A stretch of DNA of 64,000 bases from Medicago truncatula (GCF_003473485.1 NC_053045.1:64543994-64607993), one strand, 5' to 3'; shown: positions 11,901 to 22,775, counted from the stretch's first letter. Notes: generated by a model not told the origin, from the sequence alone. A program made the numbers and translations.

Positions 11901-14230
11901 TCACACTATACCATTGATACCGGAAGCTGTTTATAATGCTCAATTGGCTACCTCACATCATAACAACTTTATAGTTTTAATTTTTTTTTTTGAGAGACTT
12001 TATAGTTTTAATTGGATGCTGCTTTTAGACAACTTTATACATCCAGAACCTGAAGTTGGGCTTCAGTTTTCTGTTATTAGGGTGTCCGTGAGTCTAATTT
12101 GAATGTCCGGTTCTAATCAACGGGTTCAATAGAGTAATAAGTATCAACCCTTCCAAGATTTCAATTTTATTTTCAATCATGTTATAATGATGGGACAAGC
12201 GGAAATTAACTAGTTGCAACTAATTCTTGAAAGGACAGAGTTTCATGATTTTATACAGTGAAAGCAAATACTAATTTCTTCCTTTTGTTGTTCATTTGGC
12301 AGAAGACAACCAAGAAACTCGTTCCTTCAAAACCATTGTTATTGCTTGTTAAAATTTTCTCAAATACCCATCAGATTTGAACTTTTAAATTTTACAAGCA
12401 CCGCTCAAAGAGGAAAACAATACTAGTGGCCCGGCTTCTTGCCAACAAGCTGTTCTTGTCTTTAAATAAATATCATTCTACTTTCCTTAATCCACCTAAG
12501 AAAACATAATTTTGGCATATGAAATCCTGCTTCCCCTGCTCCTATGCTATACATCAATTAGGCAAAAGTAATCAGCTTGATTTTGGACAATCATTTTTGT
12601 ATATTTTATGCCTTTTGTAGCATTGAACAATCAAAACAAAGTAATTACTTCAAAAGTCTTGGTGTTCAAAGCATGCAGTATCGATTGCATACAAAAGAAT
12701 AGGTGCATGCACAAACATGTAGTTGATCAATTAGGTGCGCAAAGAAAAGTCTCAGCCTGATTAACCAGGTTTGCCAGGAGTGAACTCCATTTCTATGGTT
12801 TTGAGGTGTATAAAGTGTATACACGCAAAACATATAAAGCACACATTTCTAAAACTGGTGACATACATCAGGCCTTTACAACCCTAGGCATAGTTGACAG
12901 ATTGAAAAAAGAGAGAGACGATATCTACTCGTTTTCCAGTTAGTCCTTAGCCAGAGAGAGGACCTGTTTGTTTGAAATTTTTATAAGAAGTGATTCTTAA
13001 TCTTAAGATGTGTAAAAAAAGGATTTGTTTTATGTAAAGCAAAAGTTTGGGTTGGAATCATAGAAAACACTTTCTTTGAAAGGGTAATTAAAACTTGAGC
13101 TTTTTCCAAACGCTACTTAGAGACAGAGTAGCTTCTTCTCCAAATCATAAAAAACTGATTTATTTATTTTTTGTTAAAAAGAGCTTCAACATACTAAAAT
13201 ATTTCAAGGGTGATATTTGAAGGATCGAAAAAAGTCTAAAACAGAAGGTTTGTGCACTATTAGAAAAATTTAACAAGACTACATTGAAATTGAAAAACAT
13301 AACATACGAGGTCTGCAATATTGCCAACACATTCTCCTTTTGCAGTGACATCCCCAATGTTTTCTCCTTTGGCAAAGGCTTTGTAAATTGGTGTTCTAGT
13401 TGATGTTGATGTAACAGCAGCAACATTCTAAGAGAATAAAAATAATAAAGTAATTAGCTTAGCAGGATGGAGAAGTGATTACAAGAAGAAGAAGAAGAAG
13501 AAGAAACCTTGAGTACATTAGCGGCGCAAGCCAATGGAAGAAAAAGATGGGGAACTGCAGAGGTTGCGAGTTCGACACCAGCACCCAACTCCATTAGAAG
13601 ATCACCGGCAAAACGAAGCTGTTTGAGATCATAATCAAATTTTTTGCCTTGACGAGCAAAAAGCATCTTTCCAACACGACCAGCTCCATCCTTGAGAATC
13701 CAGTTGATAGCAACAGCAGCAGCAGCAGGAGTGGCTCTGTTTCTAGAGACACCAACAGAAGTGAGAAGGGTTTGAGTAGTGAAAACACCCATTGCTCCAC
13801 CAAAAAAGTGCTTGAGAGCCCTCCAAGTCATGTAAGGGACATAGGAAGGTGTAACACTGTCAGGGAAGCCTTCGGGAACAACATAGGATCTAACGAAGGA
13901 GATGAATTCATCAAGAGGAGGTTTAGGTGTTTGTAAACTGAGAGAGCGAAAGGAATTATTGTTGAATTTGCCAGAGGCATCAGTATCGGCAACGTAGTTC
14001 CATCTACGGCCATCGATTTGTTCGCAACAGATGAATCTGCTGCTGCCGATGAAGGTAGTATCTGAAGGGAGAAGGGGTGTAGATGATGAGGCTAATTCAG
14101 CACTGATACGCAGCGTTTCACGAATTAGAATATCTTGAGAAGAAGAAGAAGAAGAAGAAGAAGAAGAAGAAGAAGAAGGAGATGATGATGATATATTTGG
14201 TGTCTGCTTCGGAGGACCCATCATCACCAT
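8938..14230 (-). CDS. RUS6: Root UVB sensitive 6-like protein (DUF647), nine exons
   Basis: A DUF647/RUS family protein. RUS proteins act in root UV-B responses, vitamin B6-linked signalling and auxin transport; the biochemical activity of this member is not settled. Coding exons in transcript order: 14230-13508, 13427-13308, 11692-11591, 10694-10622, 10403-10323, 10230-10166, 10064-9963, 9872-9690, 9006-8938. They join in frame (505 aa) and all introns are GT-AG. Diagnostic segments: SYVVPEGFPDSVTPSYVPYM, ALKHFFGGAMGVFTTQTLL and LKDGAGRVGKMLFARQGKK in exon 1; TSTSTRTPIYKAFAKGENIG in exon 2; LGTGLSIMIAKRNPSLVTTF in exon 3; KDRPVVLG; DAFQDPSAYVAIEPLFD; and the C-terminus GWTMSESLLNPGRARLC, which points to RUS6 rather than RUS1-5. 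A Ser run near the N-terminus comes from an imperfect (GAA)n tract on the + strand at about 14138-14178. The start could be the first or third Met (MVMMGPP). Confidence 0.93.
10751..11569. mobile_element. Non-autonomous Mutator-like element in RUS6 intron
   Basis: A 799 bp element (10761-11559) with long terminal inverted repeats. The left end starts GGATCCAGATTCTCTAACTT and the reverse complement of the right end starts GGATCCGAATTGTCTAACTT; similarity continues about 60 bp strongly (including GGCGCCAAAG) and weakly to about 100 bp. It is flanked by a 10 bp direct repeat with one mismatch, ATGCATCGTC (10751-10760) and ATGCATCATC (11560-11569). Long TIRs with a 9-11 bp duplication are typical of Mutator-like elements. 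No transposase is present. The interior has a GC-richer stretch at about 10970-11115 unlike its surroundings, which could be captured sequence. It sits in the intron between RUS6 exons 3 and 4. Confidence 0.7.
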
Positions 14231-15562
14231 CGCTACACTACTTCTTTTCTTTTGTTTCTGCTACACTTCTACTAGTCTCATCTCATTGTTTTCATCGCAG
14301 CAGCAGCAGCAGCATTCAAATCAACAACATGGCCATTCGCTGTCTCCTCTCCTCTTCTCACCCGTCAGATTAATCTAATGGATTAAGTGAAACAAATTCC
14401 CTTTCTTTCTTCTCTGTCCCTCGCCCAATCTGTTCGTTCGTTAATATGGTTGTATTGTGTCCAAACTTCAAATCAAACAACACAAATATTTGCTCCAAAA
14501 AAATAATATTAATATTAATATTTGTTTACAACATTCAATTCAACCACATTTGACATTTCTTTTCACCCACTTCCTCTTTTTTGGTGGGTCAGTCACCCAC
14601 ACTTTGAACACCTTCACCATGCAAGGATCCCCCCACCGACCACCCCACATGTACATATTCTCATCCCTCCTCACTTCCACGTACACACCGCAATCCCATC
14701 CTTTATTTGGATAAACATCGACATTCCTTGGCATATTTGTTTCTTTCTCCAAATATAATATACTATTTTTTTTACGAAGGCTCCGTCCAAATATAATGAT
14801 ACTATGAGAATCACTTCCGAGGATGCATATGTATTGCGTTAAAAAAAAAAATACACTATTGGGAATTTTGTTTTACTAACTTAAAAAATTCTTATGTATT
14901 TTATTAAAAAAGTGTTTGGTATGTAACTTTTTTTTTTGAGTTTTCTTGTATGAAAGAGTTTAACATCAACATTTAGATTGAATACATGCTTCGTATTATA
15001 TTATACTATATTATTTTAATTTTAACACTCTCACTTGTCTTTCACGTACTCTACCTCTTCCAATTCTTCTTATGGGCAACTAATTTAAAAAGCTTCCATC
15101 AATACTCGTTTCATGCAGTTCGATCTTGGTTTGCTTGTCAAACAAATCTACTTCTCCCATTCTTCTCACCCCACAAACAAATTCGATAAATACAAAAATG
15201 TGTTCGGCGTCGACGAACTTGCCTCTCTATTCCTTCCATGGTTCCGCTAATTTCTGAAGCTGGTTAAATTGAATTAAACGGGGTTTATTTGAGTTAATTG
15301 AAAATGTACACTCACTTTAAATTAGAAGGATGTTAAGGTTGATGATTAGTTTTTGGAGCTGCTAATCTCATGTTTTCTAGATTTGAATTTTGCATTTGAG
15401 CTTCTGATTGTTGGTTTATTGAATAATGCATGATTTTCTTAATTTCTTGTAGATAAATTTTCTCTCCCCTGATTTGTTATTTCGTTGGTTTAATATACCC
15501 TATAAAACTATGTCAAAAAGGCTGGAATCTTTATTGTTAAGTCATTGTAATACTGTAAAGAC
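14231..15562. other. RUS6 upstream region and spacer
   Basis: No gene recognised. The first 150 bp upstream of the RUS6 ATG contains CAG and CTT repeats and is probably the 5' leader and promoter. Small open frames at about 14457-14758 are CT-rich and match nothing I know. The region ends at the copia target duplication. Confidence 0.45.
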
Positions 15563-15775
15563 TATAGAAAAGTTTTAGAGAATAATTTCATATATATTTT
15601 TATAGAGTAATGGAACGTTACATATATACACAAGACTCCCTATAATTCCTCCTCTATTAAGGGAATGACAACTGTCAATTAACTACACACTATACAATTG
15701 ATTAATTTACATTTACTGTTATCATAATATATTACTGCCTAATTTAGCTAACAGAATATTTGACTTATCTTAACA
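15563..15775 (-). repeat. 3' LTR of the copia element
   Basis: 213 bp. In + orientation it starts TATAGAAAAGTTTTAGAG and ends GACTTATCTTAACA. It is collinear with the 5' LTR without gaps. At five of the six differing sites it carries the T or A form. Confidence 0.95.
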
Positions 15776-15785
15776 CCCCCACTCA
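15776..15785 (-). other. Polypurine tract of the copia element
   Basis: In element orientation the sequence TGAGTGGGGG lies directly before the TGTTAAG start of the 3' LTR, as expected for the plus-strand primer. Its first three bases are the pol stop codon (TGA, 15785-15783), so the reading frame ends inside the tract. Confidence 0.8.
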
Positions 15786-18700
15786 AGTTGGTGCATGGAT
15801 ATCACACATTCCCAACTTGAATAATGACTCATTAAACACTCTGCTTGTCACTCCTTTGGTGAGAACATCGGCTAACTGCAGTTCCGATCTTACAAAGGGA
15901 AAGGAAATTACTCCAGCTTCAAGCTTTTCTTTGATGAAATGTCTATCAATCTCTACATGTTTTGTTCTATCATGTTGGACAGGATTATGAGCAATTGCTA
16001 TTGCTGATGTATTATCACAGTACAACCTCATAGCTTCCTTTGGTTTAAAACTCATATCTGACAAAACATTTCGTACCCACAAAAGTTCACATACCCCAAG
16101 TGTCATGCCTCTAAACTCTGCTTCAGCACTAGATCTTGTTACCACCGGTTGTTTTTTACTCCTCCAGGTTACAAGATTTCCTCCTACAAATGTAAAGTAA
16201 CCAGAGGTAGACCTTCTATCATTTTTTGACCCTGCCCAATCAGCATCGGTGTACCCTTTAACCTCTAAGTTTCCATGATTTGAGAATAAAATTCCTTTTC
16301 CAGGAGTAGACTTCAAATATCTCAAAATCCTCTCAACAACATCCATATGAGGCTTGCGTGGATCATGCATAAATTGACTAACAACATTTACTGCATAGGT
16401 AATATCAGGACGTGTATGAGACAAATAAATTAATTTTCCCACTAGCCTTTGGTACCTCCTTCTATCTATGCCAGCTGAATTTGAACATTGAAAAAGCATA
16501 TGATTTTGTTCAATTGGGGTATCAACTGGTTTACACCCAAGCAACCCAATTTCAGATAATAAATCAATAGTATATTTTATTTGACATAGAAAAATACCAT
16601 GGTTTGATCTAGCTACTTCAATACCCAAAAAATATTTGAGGTTTCCAAGTTGTTTCATCTCAAATTCAGATGCAAGATATTTTTGCAAACTAGAAATCTC
16701 ATCTTGGTCATTTCCTGTAACTATCATATCATCTACATAGATAATTAAGGCTGTAATTTTACCTTCTCCTTTCTTTAAAAATAAGGTATGATCATAGTTA
16801 CTTGCTCTATAGCCAAAAGCCTTCATAGACTTGGTGAACCTTCCAAACCATGCTCTTGGGGATTGTTTTAATCCATACAAAGCCTTCTTTAATTTACAAA
16901 CCTTCATTCCATTTGAATTTATCATGGAATCTGCCATACCTGGTGGAAAATCCATATAAATTTCTTCTAAAATTTCTCCATGTAAGAAAGCATTTTTCAC
17001 ATCAAATTGTAGAAGAGGCCAATCTTGATTTGCTGCTAGTGACAAAAGTATTCTCACAGTGTTGAGCTTGGCTACCGGCGCAAACGTCTCTTGATAATCT
17101 ACACCATAAGACTGAGTGTAACCTTTAGCAACTAGGTGAGCTTTATACCTCTCAATACTTCCATCAGCCTTGTGTTTTATTGTAAAAACCCATTTGCACC
17201 CCACTGGTTTCTTCCCACTTGGTAAAGTCACAAGATCCCAAGTGTTGTTCTTTTCTAAAGCTGTCATCTCCTCAGCCATTGCTTCGGTCCATCTAGGATC
17301 TGCCAAAGCTTCCTGTACATTACTAGGAATAGAAATTGAGGATAATTGAGATACAAATGATGCATATGACCGAGATAACTTGTGAGTTGACACATAATTA
17401 CTAATGGGATATTTAGCTTTGGATTGAGGGTCTGGTTCATATCTGACAGGAGGTTGACCACGATTAGAACGGGGTGGAAGAATATATTGGACGATAGTCG
17501 ACTCAGTGTTAAGTGTGATGGTGGTCTCATGTAAACCAGGATTAATTTCATGATCAGTTTCAGAATTAAAAATAGGATCAACTTCATCTGTATGTGTATT
17601 ATCAAGGATAGGATAAAGAGATACCTCTGAAGAGTCATGTTGAACCTTTGGAGAAGATTGAGCTAGTTGGATATGATCAGAAGACACTGTATTATCTAAA
17701 AGTGGAATGTCCATATTTAAGATTGGCTCACTTCCTGCAGAGTGATCCTCACAAGATAATTTTACATTTGAAATGTCAAATAAACTAATATCATGATATT
17801 GCACTTCATTTTCATTCCCCCCCTGAACTGTAGAATCAACATAAAAACAATTATCTTCATGAAATGTCACATCCATAGAAATATAAAATTTCTTTGATGT
17901 GGGATGGTAAGCAAGATAACCTTTTTGAGTTGATCCATACCCAACAAAGACACATTTAACAGCTCGTTCTTCAAACTTTGTACGTTGATGTGGGTGTAAG
18001 TGCACATATATAACACATCCAAAAACATGAGGAAGTAAATGAACAATGGAAGGAAGAACACAATGATCAGATAACACATCTAGAGGTCTTCTAAAGTTAA
18101 GCACACTAGAAGGGGTTCGATTAATCAAGTAAATGGCAGAGTTTACAGCCTCGCCCCACAAATGAGATGGAACATTACCATCTATTAAGAGTGATCGTGT
18201 CACTTCTAATATGTGTCTATTTTTCCTCTCGGCCACTCCATTTTGTTGGGGTGAGTAAGGACATGTAGTTTGATGCAAAATGCCTTTAGAGTTCATGAAC
18301 TCCATTAATTCCTTTTTAAAATATTCCCTTCCATTGTCAGATCTAATCACTTTTATACATGTGTTAAATTGTGTAACTATCATTTGATGAAAGGAGCAAA
18401 ACACATCATACACATCACTTTTATGTTTTAACAAATATACCCAAGTTACCCGAGTACAATCATCAACAAAACTGATAAACCATTTTTTCCCATTATGCGT
18501 AGATTGTGGGGCAGGGCCCCAAACATCAGTATGTACTAACGAAAAAGGAAAATCAGTTTTTTTATTGGTTAAAGGATAAACAGCACGATGGCTTTTTGCC
18601 ATTACACAAGTTTCACAAAGAAAATCTGAAATATTGCATTTATGAAATAACGATGGAAATAATTTCTTTAGATAACTAAAAGAAAGATGTCCTGATCGTC

Positions 18701-19664
18701 TATGCCATAGCCAAATTTCCTTTTTATTTTTATCTTGTATGTGATCACTTGCAAGATGAGCCAATGCTCCATTATGGGTTTGTTGTGAAACATTTTCAAG
18801 ATAATACAGTCCTTCACTTTCTCTACCACTGCCAATCTTCTCCTTGGTATGTATATTCTGTAAAAGACAGTGAGTTGGGTAAAACATAGCAACACAAGAA
18901 TGTGATTTAATTAATTTGTTGACAGAGAGAAGGTTACAATTCAAAGTAGGAACAAATAAGACATCAGATATTGATAAGGAGGGTGAAAGGGATACAGTAC
19001 CAACACCTTTAATAGGAGATGGGACTCCATTGGCATTAATAATGATAGTTTTAGAATTAGAACCAGAGAAAAAATTAGTAAATACATGACGCTCACAAGT
19101 CATATGGTCAGTAGCCCCTGTATCGATTATCCAATCTCCACCCCTAGTAACAACAGAAAGATTAAGAGCAGAGTTAGATATACCTGACTTGGTTACGAAT
19201 CCTGCAGCCGTAGAATTATTTTCTGCCTTATTGTTGGAATTATTTTTTCCTTTTGGATGCCAATCTGGATATCCATGGAGTTTAAAACATGCTTCGACTA
19301 CATGATTATCACCATTACAGTGGGTACACTTACGAACTCCTTTCTTGGGATACTTCTTCACAGAGAAAACAGACCCCTGAGTAGGCTCACTACCAAGCAT
19401 AGCTTCTTGGCGATTTGCTTCAGCACAAACAGTTGCATACACTGATTGAACATTTGGGAGCGGAGTGGTAGCAAGGATACGACCACGAACTCCATCCAAA
19501 TGTGAATCCAGCCCAGCCAAAAAAACATAAACTCGTTGGGAATTAACCATCTTGTTATACTTCTCTAACATCTTTAGGGCATTCCATGGTACAATCATTA
19601 ATAGCATCATACTCTTGCCATAACCTCTGCAATTTACTAAAGTAAGTAATAACAGATCCACCAT
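15783..19664 (-). CDS. Copia gag C-terminus and pol polyprotein
   Basis: An open frame of 1293 codons that contains the end of gag and all of pol. In order: gag C-terminal region from about residue 33; a CCHC zinc knuckle at about 113-126 (CTHCNGDNHVVEAC); aspartic protease with DTGATDHM at about 181-188; GAG-pre-integrase HHCC zinc region (WHRRSGHLS, then CETC); integrase core with HTDVWGP, RSDNGREYF and a downstream Glu in GVAERKNRHILE; copia reverse transcriptase with KWVFTIKHKADGSIERYKAH, FDVKNAFLHGE and YVDDM; RNase H with DADWAGS and SSAEAEF. No internal stop occurs over about 3.9 kb. The nominal ATG is not the true start: the frame is a continuation of gag and is the same phase as the upstream gag frame. 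Confidence 0.93.
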   Translation of the reverse strand: MVDLLLLTLVNCRGYGKSMMLLMIVPWNALKMLEKYNKMVNSQRVYVFLAGLDSHLDGVRGRILATTPLPNVQSVYATVCAEANRQEAMLGSEPTQGSVFSVKKYPKKGVRKCTHCNGDNHVVEACFKLHGYPDWHPKGKNNSNNKAENNSTAAGFVTKSGISNSALNLSVVTRGGDWIIDTGATDHMTCERHVFTNFFSGSNSKTIIINANGVPSPIKGVGTVSLSPSLSISDVLFVPTLNCNLLSVNKLIKSHSCVAMFYPTHCLLQNIHTKEKIGSGRESEGLYYLENVSQQTHNGALAHLASDHIQDKNKKEIWLWHRRSGHLSFSYLKKLFPSLFHKCNISDFLCETCVMAKSHRAVYPLTNKKTDFPFSLVHTDVWGPAPQSTHNGKKWFISFVDDCTRVTWVYLLKHKSDVYDVFCSFHQMIVTQFNTCIKVIRSDNGREYFKKELMEFMNSKGILHQTTCPYSPQQNGVAERKNRHILEVTRSLLIDGNVPSHLWGEAVNSAIYLINRTPSSVLNFRRPLDVLSDHCVLPSIVHLLPHVFGCVIYVHLHPHQRTKFEERAVKCVFVGYGSTQKGYLAYHPTSKKFYISMDVTFHEDNCFYVDSTVQGGNENEVQYHDISLFDISNVKLSCEDHSAGSEPILNMDIPLLDNTVSSDHIQLAQSSPKVQHDSSEVSLYPILDNTHTDEVDPIFNSETDHEINPGLHETTITLNTESTIVQYILPPRSNRGQPPVRYEPDPQSKAKYPISNYVSTHKLSRSYASFVSQLSSISIPSNVQEALADPRWTEAMAEEMTALEKNNTWDLVTLPSGKKPVGCKWVFTIKHKADGSIERYKAHLVAKGYTQSYGVDYQETFAPVAKLNTVRILLSLAANQDWPLLQFDVKNAFLHGEILEEIYMDFPPGMADSMINSNGMKVCKLKKALYGLKQSPRAWFGRFTKSMKAFGYRASNYDHTLFLKKGEGKITALIIYVDDMIVTGNDQDEISSLQKYLASEFEMKQLGNLKYFLGIEVARSNHGIFLCQIKYTIDLLSEIGLLGCKPVDTPIEQNHMLFQCSNSAGIDRRRYQRLVGKLIYLSHTRPDITYAVNVVSQFMHDPRKPHMDVVERILRYLKSTPGKGILFSNHGNLEVKGYTDADWAGSKNDRRSTSGYFTFVGGNLVTWRSKKQPVVTRSSAEAEFRGMTLGVCELLWVRNVLSDMSFKPKEAMRLYCDNTSAIAIAHNPVQHDRTKHVEIDRHFIKEKLEAGVISFPFVRSELQLADVLTKGVTSRVFNESLFKLGMCDIHAPT

Positions 19665-19679
19665 TTTGTTGAGTAGAGA

Positions 19680-20069
19680 TTACCCACGATACAATTGATA
19701 TGCTCTTGATGCATCTTGGTTTACCGAATACGTCTCCTTCACAGTTTCCCAAATTTCCTTTGTCGTAGCCAAGCGAATGAAGAGGGATCTGGTTTCTTTG
19801 GTCATAGAATCCAGAAGCCAAGACTTGACCAAGCAGTTTTCATCTTCCCATGTTTCATATTCCTCAGATTTCTGGTCTTTTGGTGTAGCCTTTGTTCCGG
19901 TGACGTAACCCCAACGTTTTCTGCCTCTGATCTTGTTTTGTGCATTCAACGACCACTCGACATAGTTGCTGCCGTCAAGTCGTTCCGGGGTTAGTACATC
20001 ATGATAGTGGATCGCAGCGGAAGAATTAGGTAACGGTTTCTCCGATTTATCATTCTCGGAAGAAGCCAT
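19680..20069 (-). pseudogene. Copia gag N-terminus, cut by a frameshift
   Basis: 129 codons of gag (MASSENDKSEKPLPNSS, LDGSNYVEWSLN, a UBN2-type gag domain) ending at a TAA just after YQLYRG. The homologous reading continues for about 40 codons in another frame (within 19821-19555, including TYFSKLQRLWQEYDAIND), then returns to the original frame. This pattern fits a one-base loss at about 19682-19685 and a one-base gain at about 19570-19575. The pair restores phase but leaves an in-frame stop, so full gag-pol is not made from this copy. Confidence 0.85.
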
Positions 20070-20132
20070 AAGAAATTATTCAAAGAAACCAACAGGCACT
20101 GATTCCTATATTGTAGAGAGGAAGTCAGTGTT

Positions 20133-20146
20133 GGCTCTGGATACCA
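20133..20146 (-). other. Primer binding site (tRNA-iMet type)
   Basis: Directly inside the 5' LTR, in element orientation, is TGGTATCCAGAGCC. The usual plant copia site complementary to the initiator tRNA-Met 3' end reads TGGTATCAGAGCC, so this copy has one extra C. Confidence 0.85.
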
Positions 20147-20359
20147 TATAGAAAAGTTTCAGAGAATAATTTCATATATATTTTTATAGAGTAATGGAAC
20201 GTTACATATATACACAAGACTCCCTATAATTCCTCCTCTATTAAGGGAATGACAGCTGCCAATTAACTACACACTATACAATTGACTAATTTACATTTAC
20301 TACTATCATAATATATTACTGCCTAATTTAGCTAACAGAATATTTGACTTATCTTAACA
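20147..20359 (-). repeat. 5' LTR of the copia element
   Basis: 213 bp, collinear with the 3' LTR. In element orientation it begins TGTTAAGATAAGTC and ends CTTTTCTATA, followed directly by the primer binding site. Confidence 0.95.
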
Positions 20360-20364
20360 AAGAC

Positions 20365-21547
20365 TACAACAAAAACACCCACAACATGAGTTGAAACATT
20401 AATCACAACAGCTTAGTGAAATTACAAAAACTCCAAATACTTTTGATTATTCAAACATTGGAAGAAAACGTGCATGTTGTTCTCACCATGTCTTTCACAA
20501 AAGACACGATGCGTCAACATTCCACTCATTCATCATGTGGTAGAGATCAAGATGTAAAACATTGTCAACAAATACACCATAGTATATTTTTTATTTATTT
20601 TTGTACTTTTGGTGACGCACACAGTTTTCAAACAAGCTACCAGTTTCCTAGAATACGTAAATGCGAAGTATCGATAATTTTATTGGTACAAAGCATGTAA
20701 ACACTTCTCACAAAATAATCACCATGCTTATCTGTTCTCCAATACTACTTGTTTTCAATTACACTGGGAGTTAGTGATGCGTTCGTGATCTTAAGAGCAT
20801 CAAGTTCATTAAATAAAGAAGAAATAAGTAGAATATCCCACAATTTTTTAGTCGAACTTATGATATTGCTAACATGCCAAAGATCAAAGAACAAATCATG
20901 ATAAGGTGGTTTTAAAGAAGTACCATCACCTAACCATCTCACATTCCTCAAGGGAATATTGTCACTTTACAATACACCAATGACTACCTTCCCTAATAAG
21001 AAACTTATAAGAGTACATACTCTTCCAAACAAAACTTGGATTGTGATCAACTTTGGCATCTAAACAATAAACATTGGGAGAGTATTTAGGCTTGAACACA
21101 ATCGAGCAATGATATTGCAGGATAAGTCAAAACACGCCAACTATGTAATTTAATGAATCAGATAACCATCTCCACCTATCTCGTAATTGGTTATGTTAAG
21201 CAAAATGGATTATGTCTTTAATAGATGGCACCAAATCGTAGGAGCAAGAATAATAACATGAAACGTGTCATCATAATACTTCACTATAAACAGGGGCCGC
21301 GCCTTAGGCAAGATCAACCTCACTTCGATACTCATATGGCTATATGATATAACTTATACTTTACTTGAACTTCTATTGTATACACCCGTTTGAAAAAGAA
21401 GGGCATGACTAGTTGCTGCGATCTTAAAATTTTAATGTAAACCATAATTTTTTAATAATTCTAAGAAGAATGATATGGACTCTTGTTTCAATATTAACTC
21501 TTTAACAATCTCGTATGAGTTTCACACTTTCAAAACGTGTTTCATAT
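20365..21547. other. Spacer with a possible LINE remnant
   Basis: No intact gene. A minus-strand frame at 20745-20951 (RNVRWLGDGTSLKPPY and so on) resembles the region downstream of reverse transcriptase in plant LINEs, where the W-x-GDGTS motif is common, but it is short and I am not certain. The rest is featureless AT-rich sequence. Confidence 0.35.
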
Positions 21548-22775
21548 AATAGAGAGGGCTCCGTTTCCGGTAGGAGACCTGAATAGGTCACCTACCGTAG
21601 GAGACATGGCTATTTTTTTTTTTTGGCAAAATAAATATGAACCATTGGATAAAAGTAAATTAACTTTGGATCAAAATGCTTACTATATACCTCCCACACC
21701 GAATTACTTTCTTTTATTCTAAATTACTATTCTCTTTACTTCTAAATTACTCTTCTCTTTTATTCTAAAAAAAAAAAAAAAACGGTCATGTCTCCATCAT
21801 TATCATCGTCGTCCATAACATCATCATGGTTAGACTTAGAGACATAATCTCGGTGTCGTTTATGGTAGGAGACTTGAATAGGTCTCCCACGGGAGGAGAC
21901 ATTAAAAAATACTGAATTTTTTTTTTTTTATAACAAAAATGACATGTGTTGCGGTTAGATTGACGAAGAACACTGATCTTACCATAATCCTTCTACACTA
22001 TATTTTTTTTTTTCATTTGGTAGATCTAAGAGAGAGACGTGTACTATAGCAACTCCATTGTTGTTGCTGCACTTTCTGTTGATTGCTATACCTCCAACAC
22101 AAATCGTCGTTTTTTTTTCAACACCAACATATCTTTTTTTGTTCTTTTTATTCTATTTTCATTCGTAATTTTCCATTGACCAGTTTGTGTTCACATCTGA
22201 ACTTAAACACCATCCCTCTCCAGATCTGAGTTCTGTGAGATTTTCCATTCCGATTTTGATTGTTTTGTTGTGTAACATTTGGTCTGGCGACATATTTAAT
22301 CACTTTCATCTGAGTTTAGTGATGAATATGTGAACTTTGGGTTGAATGAATTGAATAATTGAGAAATCAATATTTTCTGCAATTTTGTTTTCAGGTGAAT
22401 TAGATTAAATGAAATTTGAGTTTAATGAATGTTGTTTTCTGCAACTTTGGGTTGAATGGATTGGATTAAGATTTCCAAAAATCGTCGTTGTTGTTGTGAT
22501 TTTCCGGCGCATTGTCGTTGTGATTTTCCGGCGGCGGTGCATCGCGTTGTTGTTGTTGTTGGGCGAGTAAGAGATATGAAGAGGGAAAGAGAAAGATGAT
22601 GGAACATAGTGTGAAAATAATCTAATGTTTAAAGAGTATGATAATACTATGGTCTTCAAAAGTTTTCAAGCACATCCAATGGTTGACATCAGTTTTGTAA
22701 AAAAAAAAAAAAATCAAGTCACCTACGGTAGAAGACCCATTGAGGTCATGTACCGTAGCCTTAGCCAATAGAGAG
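21548..22775. mobile_element. Non-autonomous Mutator-like element with 9 bp target duplication
   Basis: A 1210 bp element (21557-22766) flanked by a perfect 9 bp direct repeat AATAGAGAG at 21548-21556 and 22767-22775. The ends are inverted repeats of about 90 bp: the left begins GGCTCCGTTTCCGGTAGGAG and the right, read inward, begins GGCTAAGGCTACGGTACATG. They align without gaps through a shared CTACCGTAGG block and a poly(T) tract to a common ACCATTGGAT. A third, direct copy of the terminal motif starts at about 21852 (ATGGTAGGAGACTTGAATAG). There is no transposase frame. The 9 bp duplication and long TIRs fit the Mutator superfamily. The interior (about 22020-22600) looks like leader-type sequence with CGG and GTT repeats. 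Confidence 0.8.

Larger units (their letters stand above)
15558..20364 (-). mobile_element. Complete Ty1-copia LTR retrotransposon, 4.8 kb
   Basis: Element 15563-20359, transcribed on the minus strand, flanked by the 5 bp target duplication AAGAC (15558-15562 and 20360-20364). It has two 213 bp LTRs, a primer binding site next to the 5' LTR, a purine-rich tract next to the 3' LTR, and the order protease, integrase, reverse transcriptase, RNase H that defines Ty1-copia. The LTRs are TG...TA in element orientation. The two LTRs differ at six sites by my count, all transitions. The pol frame is open but gag is broken, so the copy is probably not autonomous, though it could be mobilised in trans. 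Confidence 0.95.

Noticed and set aside
12963-13125. Possible MITE in RUS6 intron 2 with CTGTTTGTTTG and a CCAAACG right side
   Set aside because: Ends are too diverged and no duplication was seen.
14457-14758. Overlapping open frames upstream of RUS6
   Set aside because: They are short, in CT-rich leader-like DNA, and overlap in several frames on both strands; none resembles a protein.
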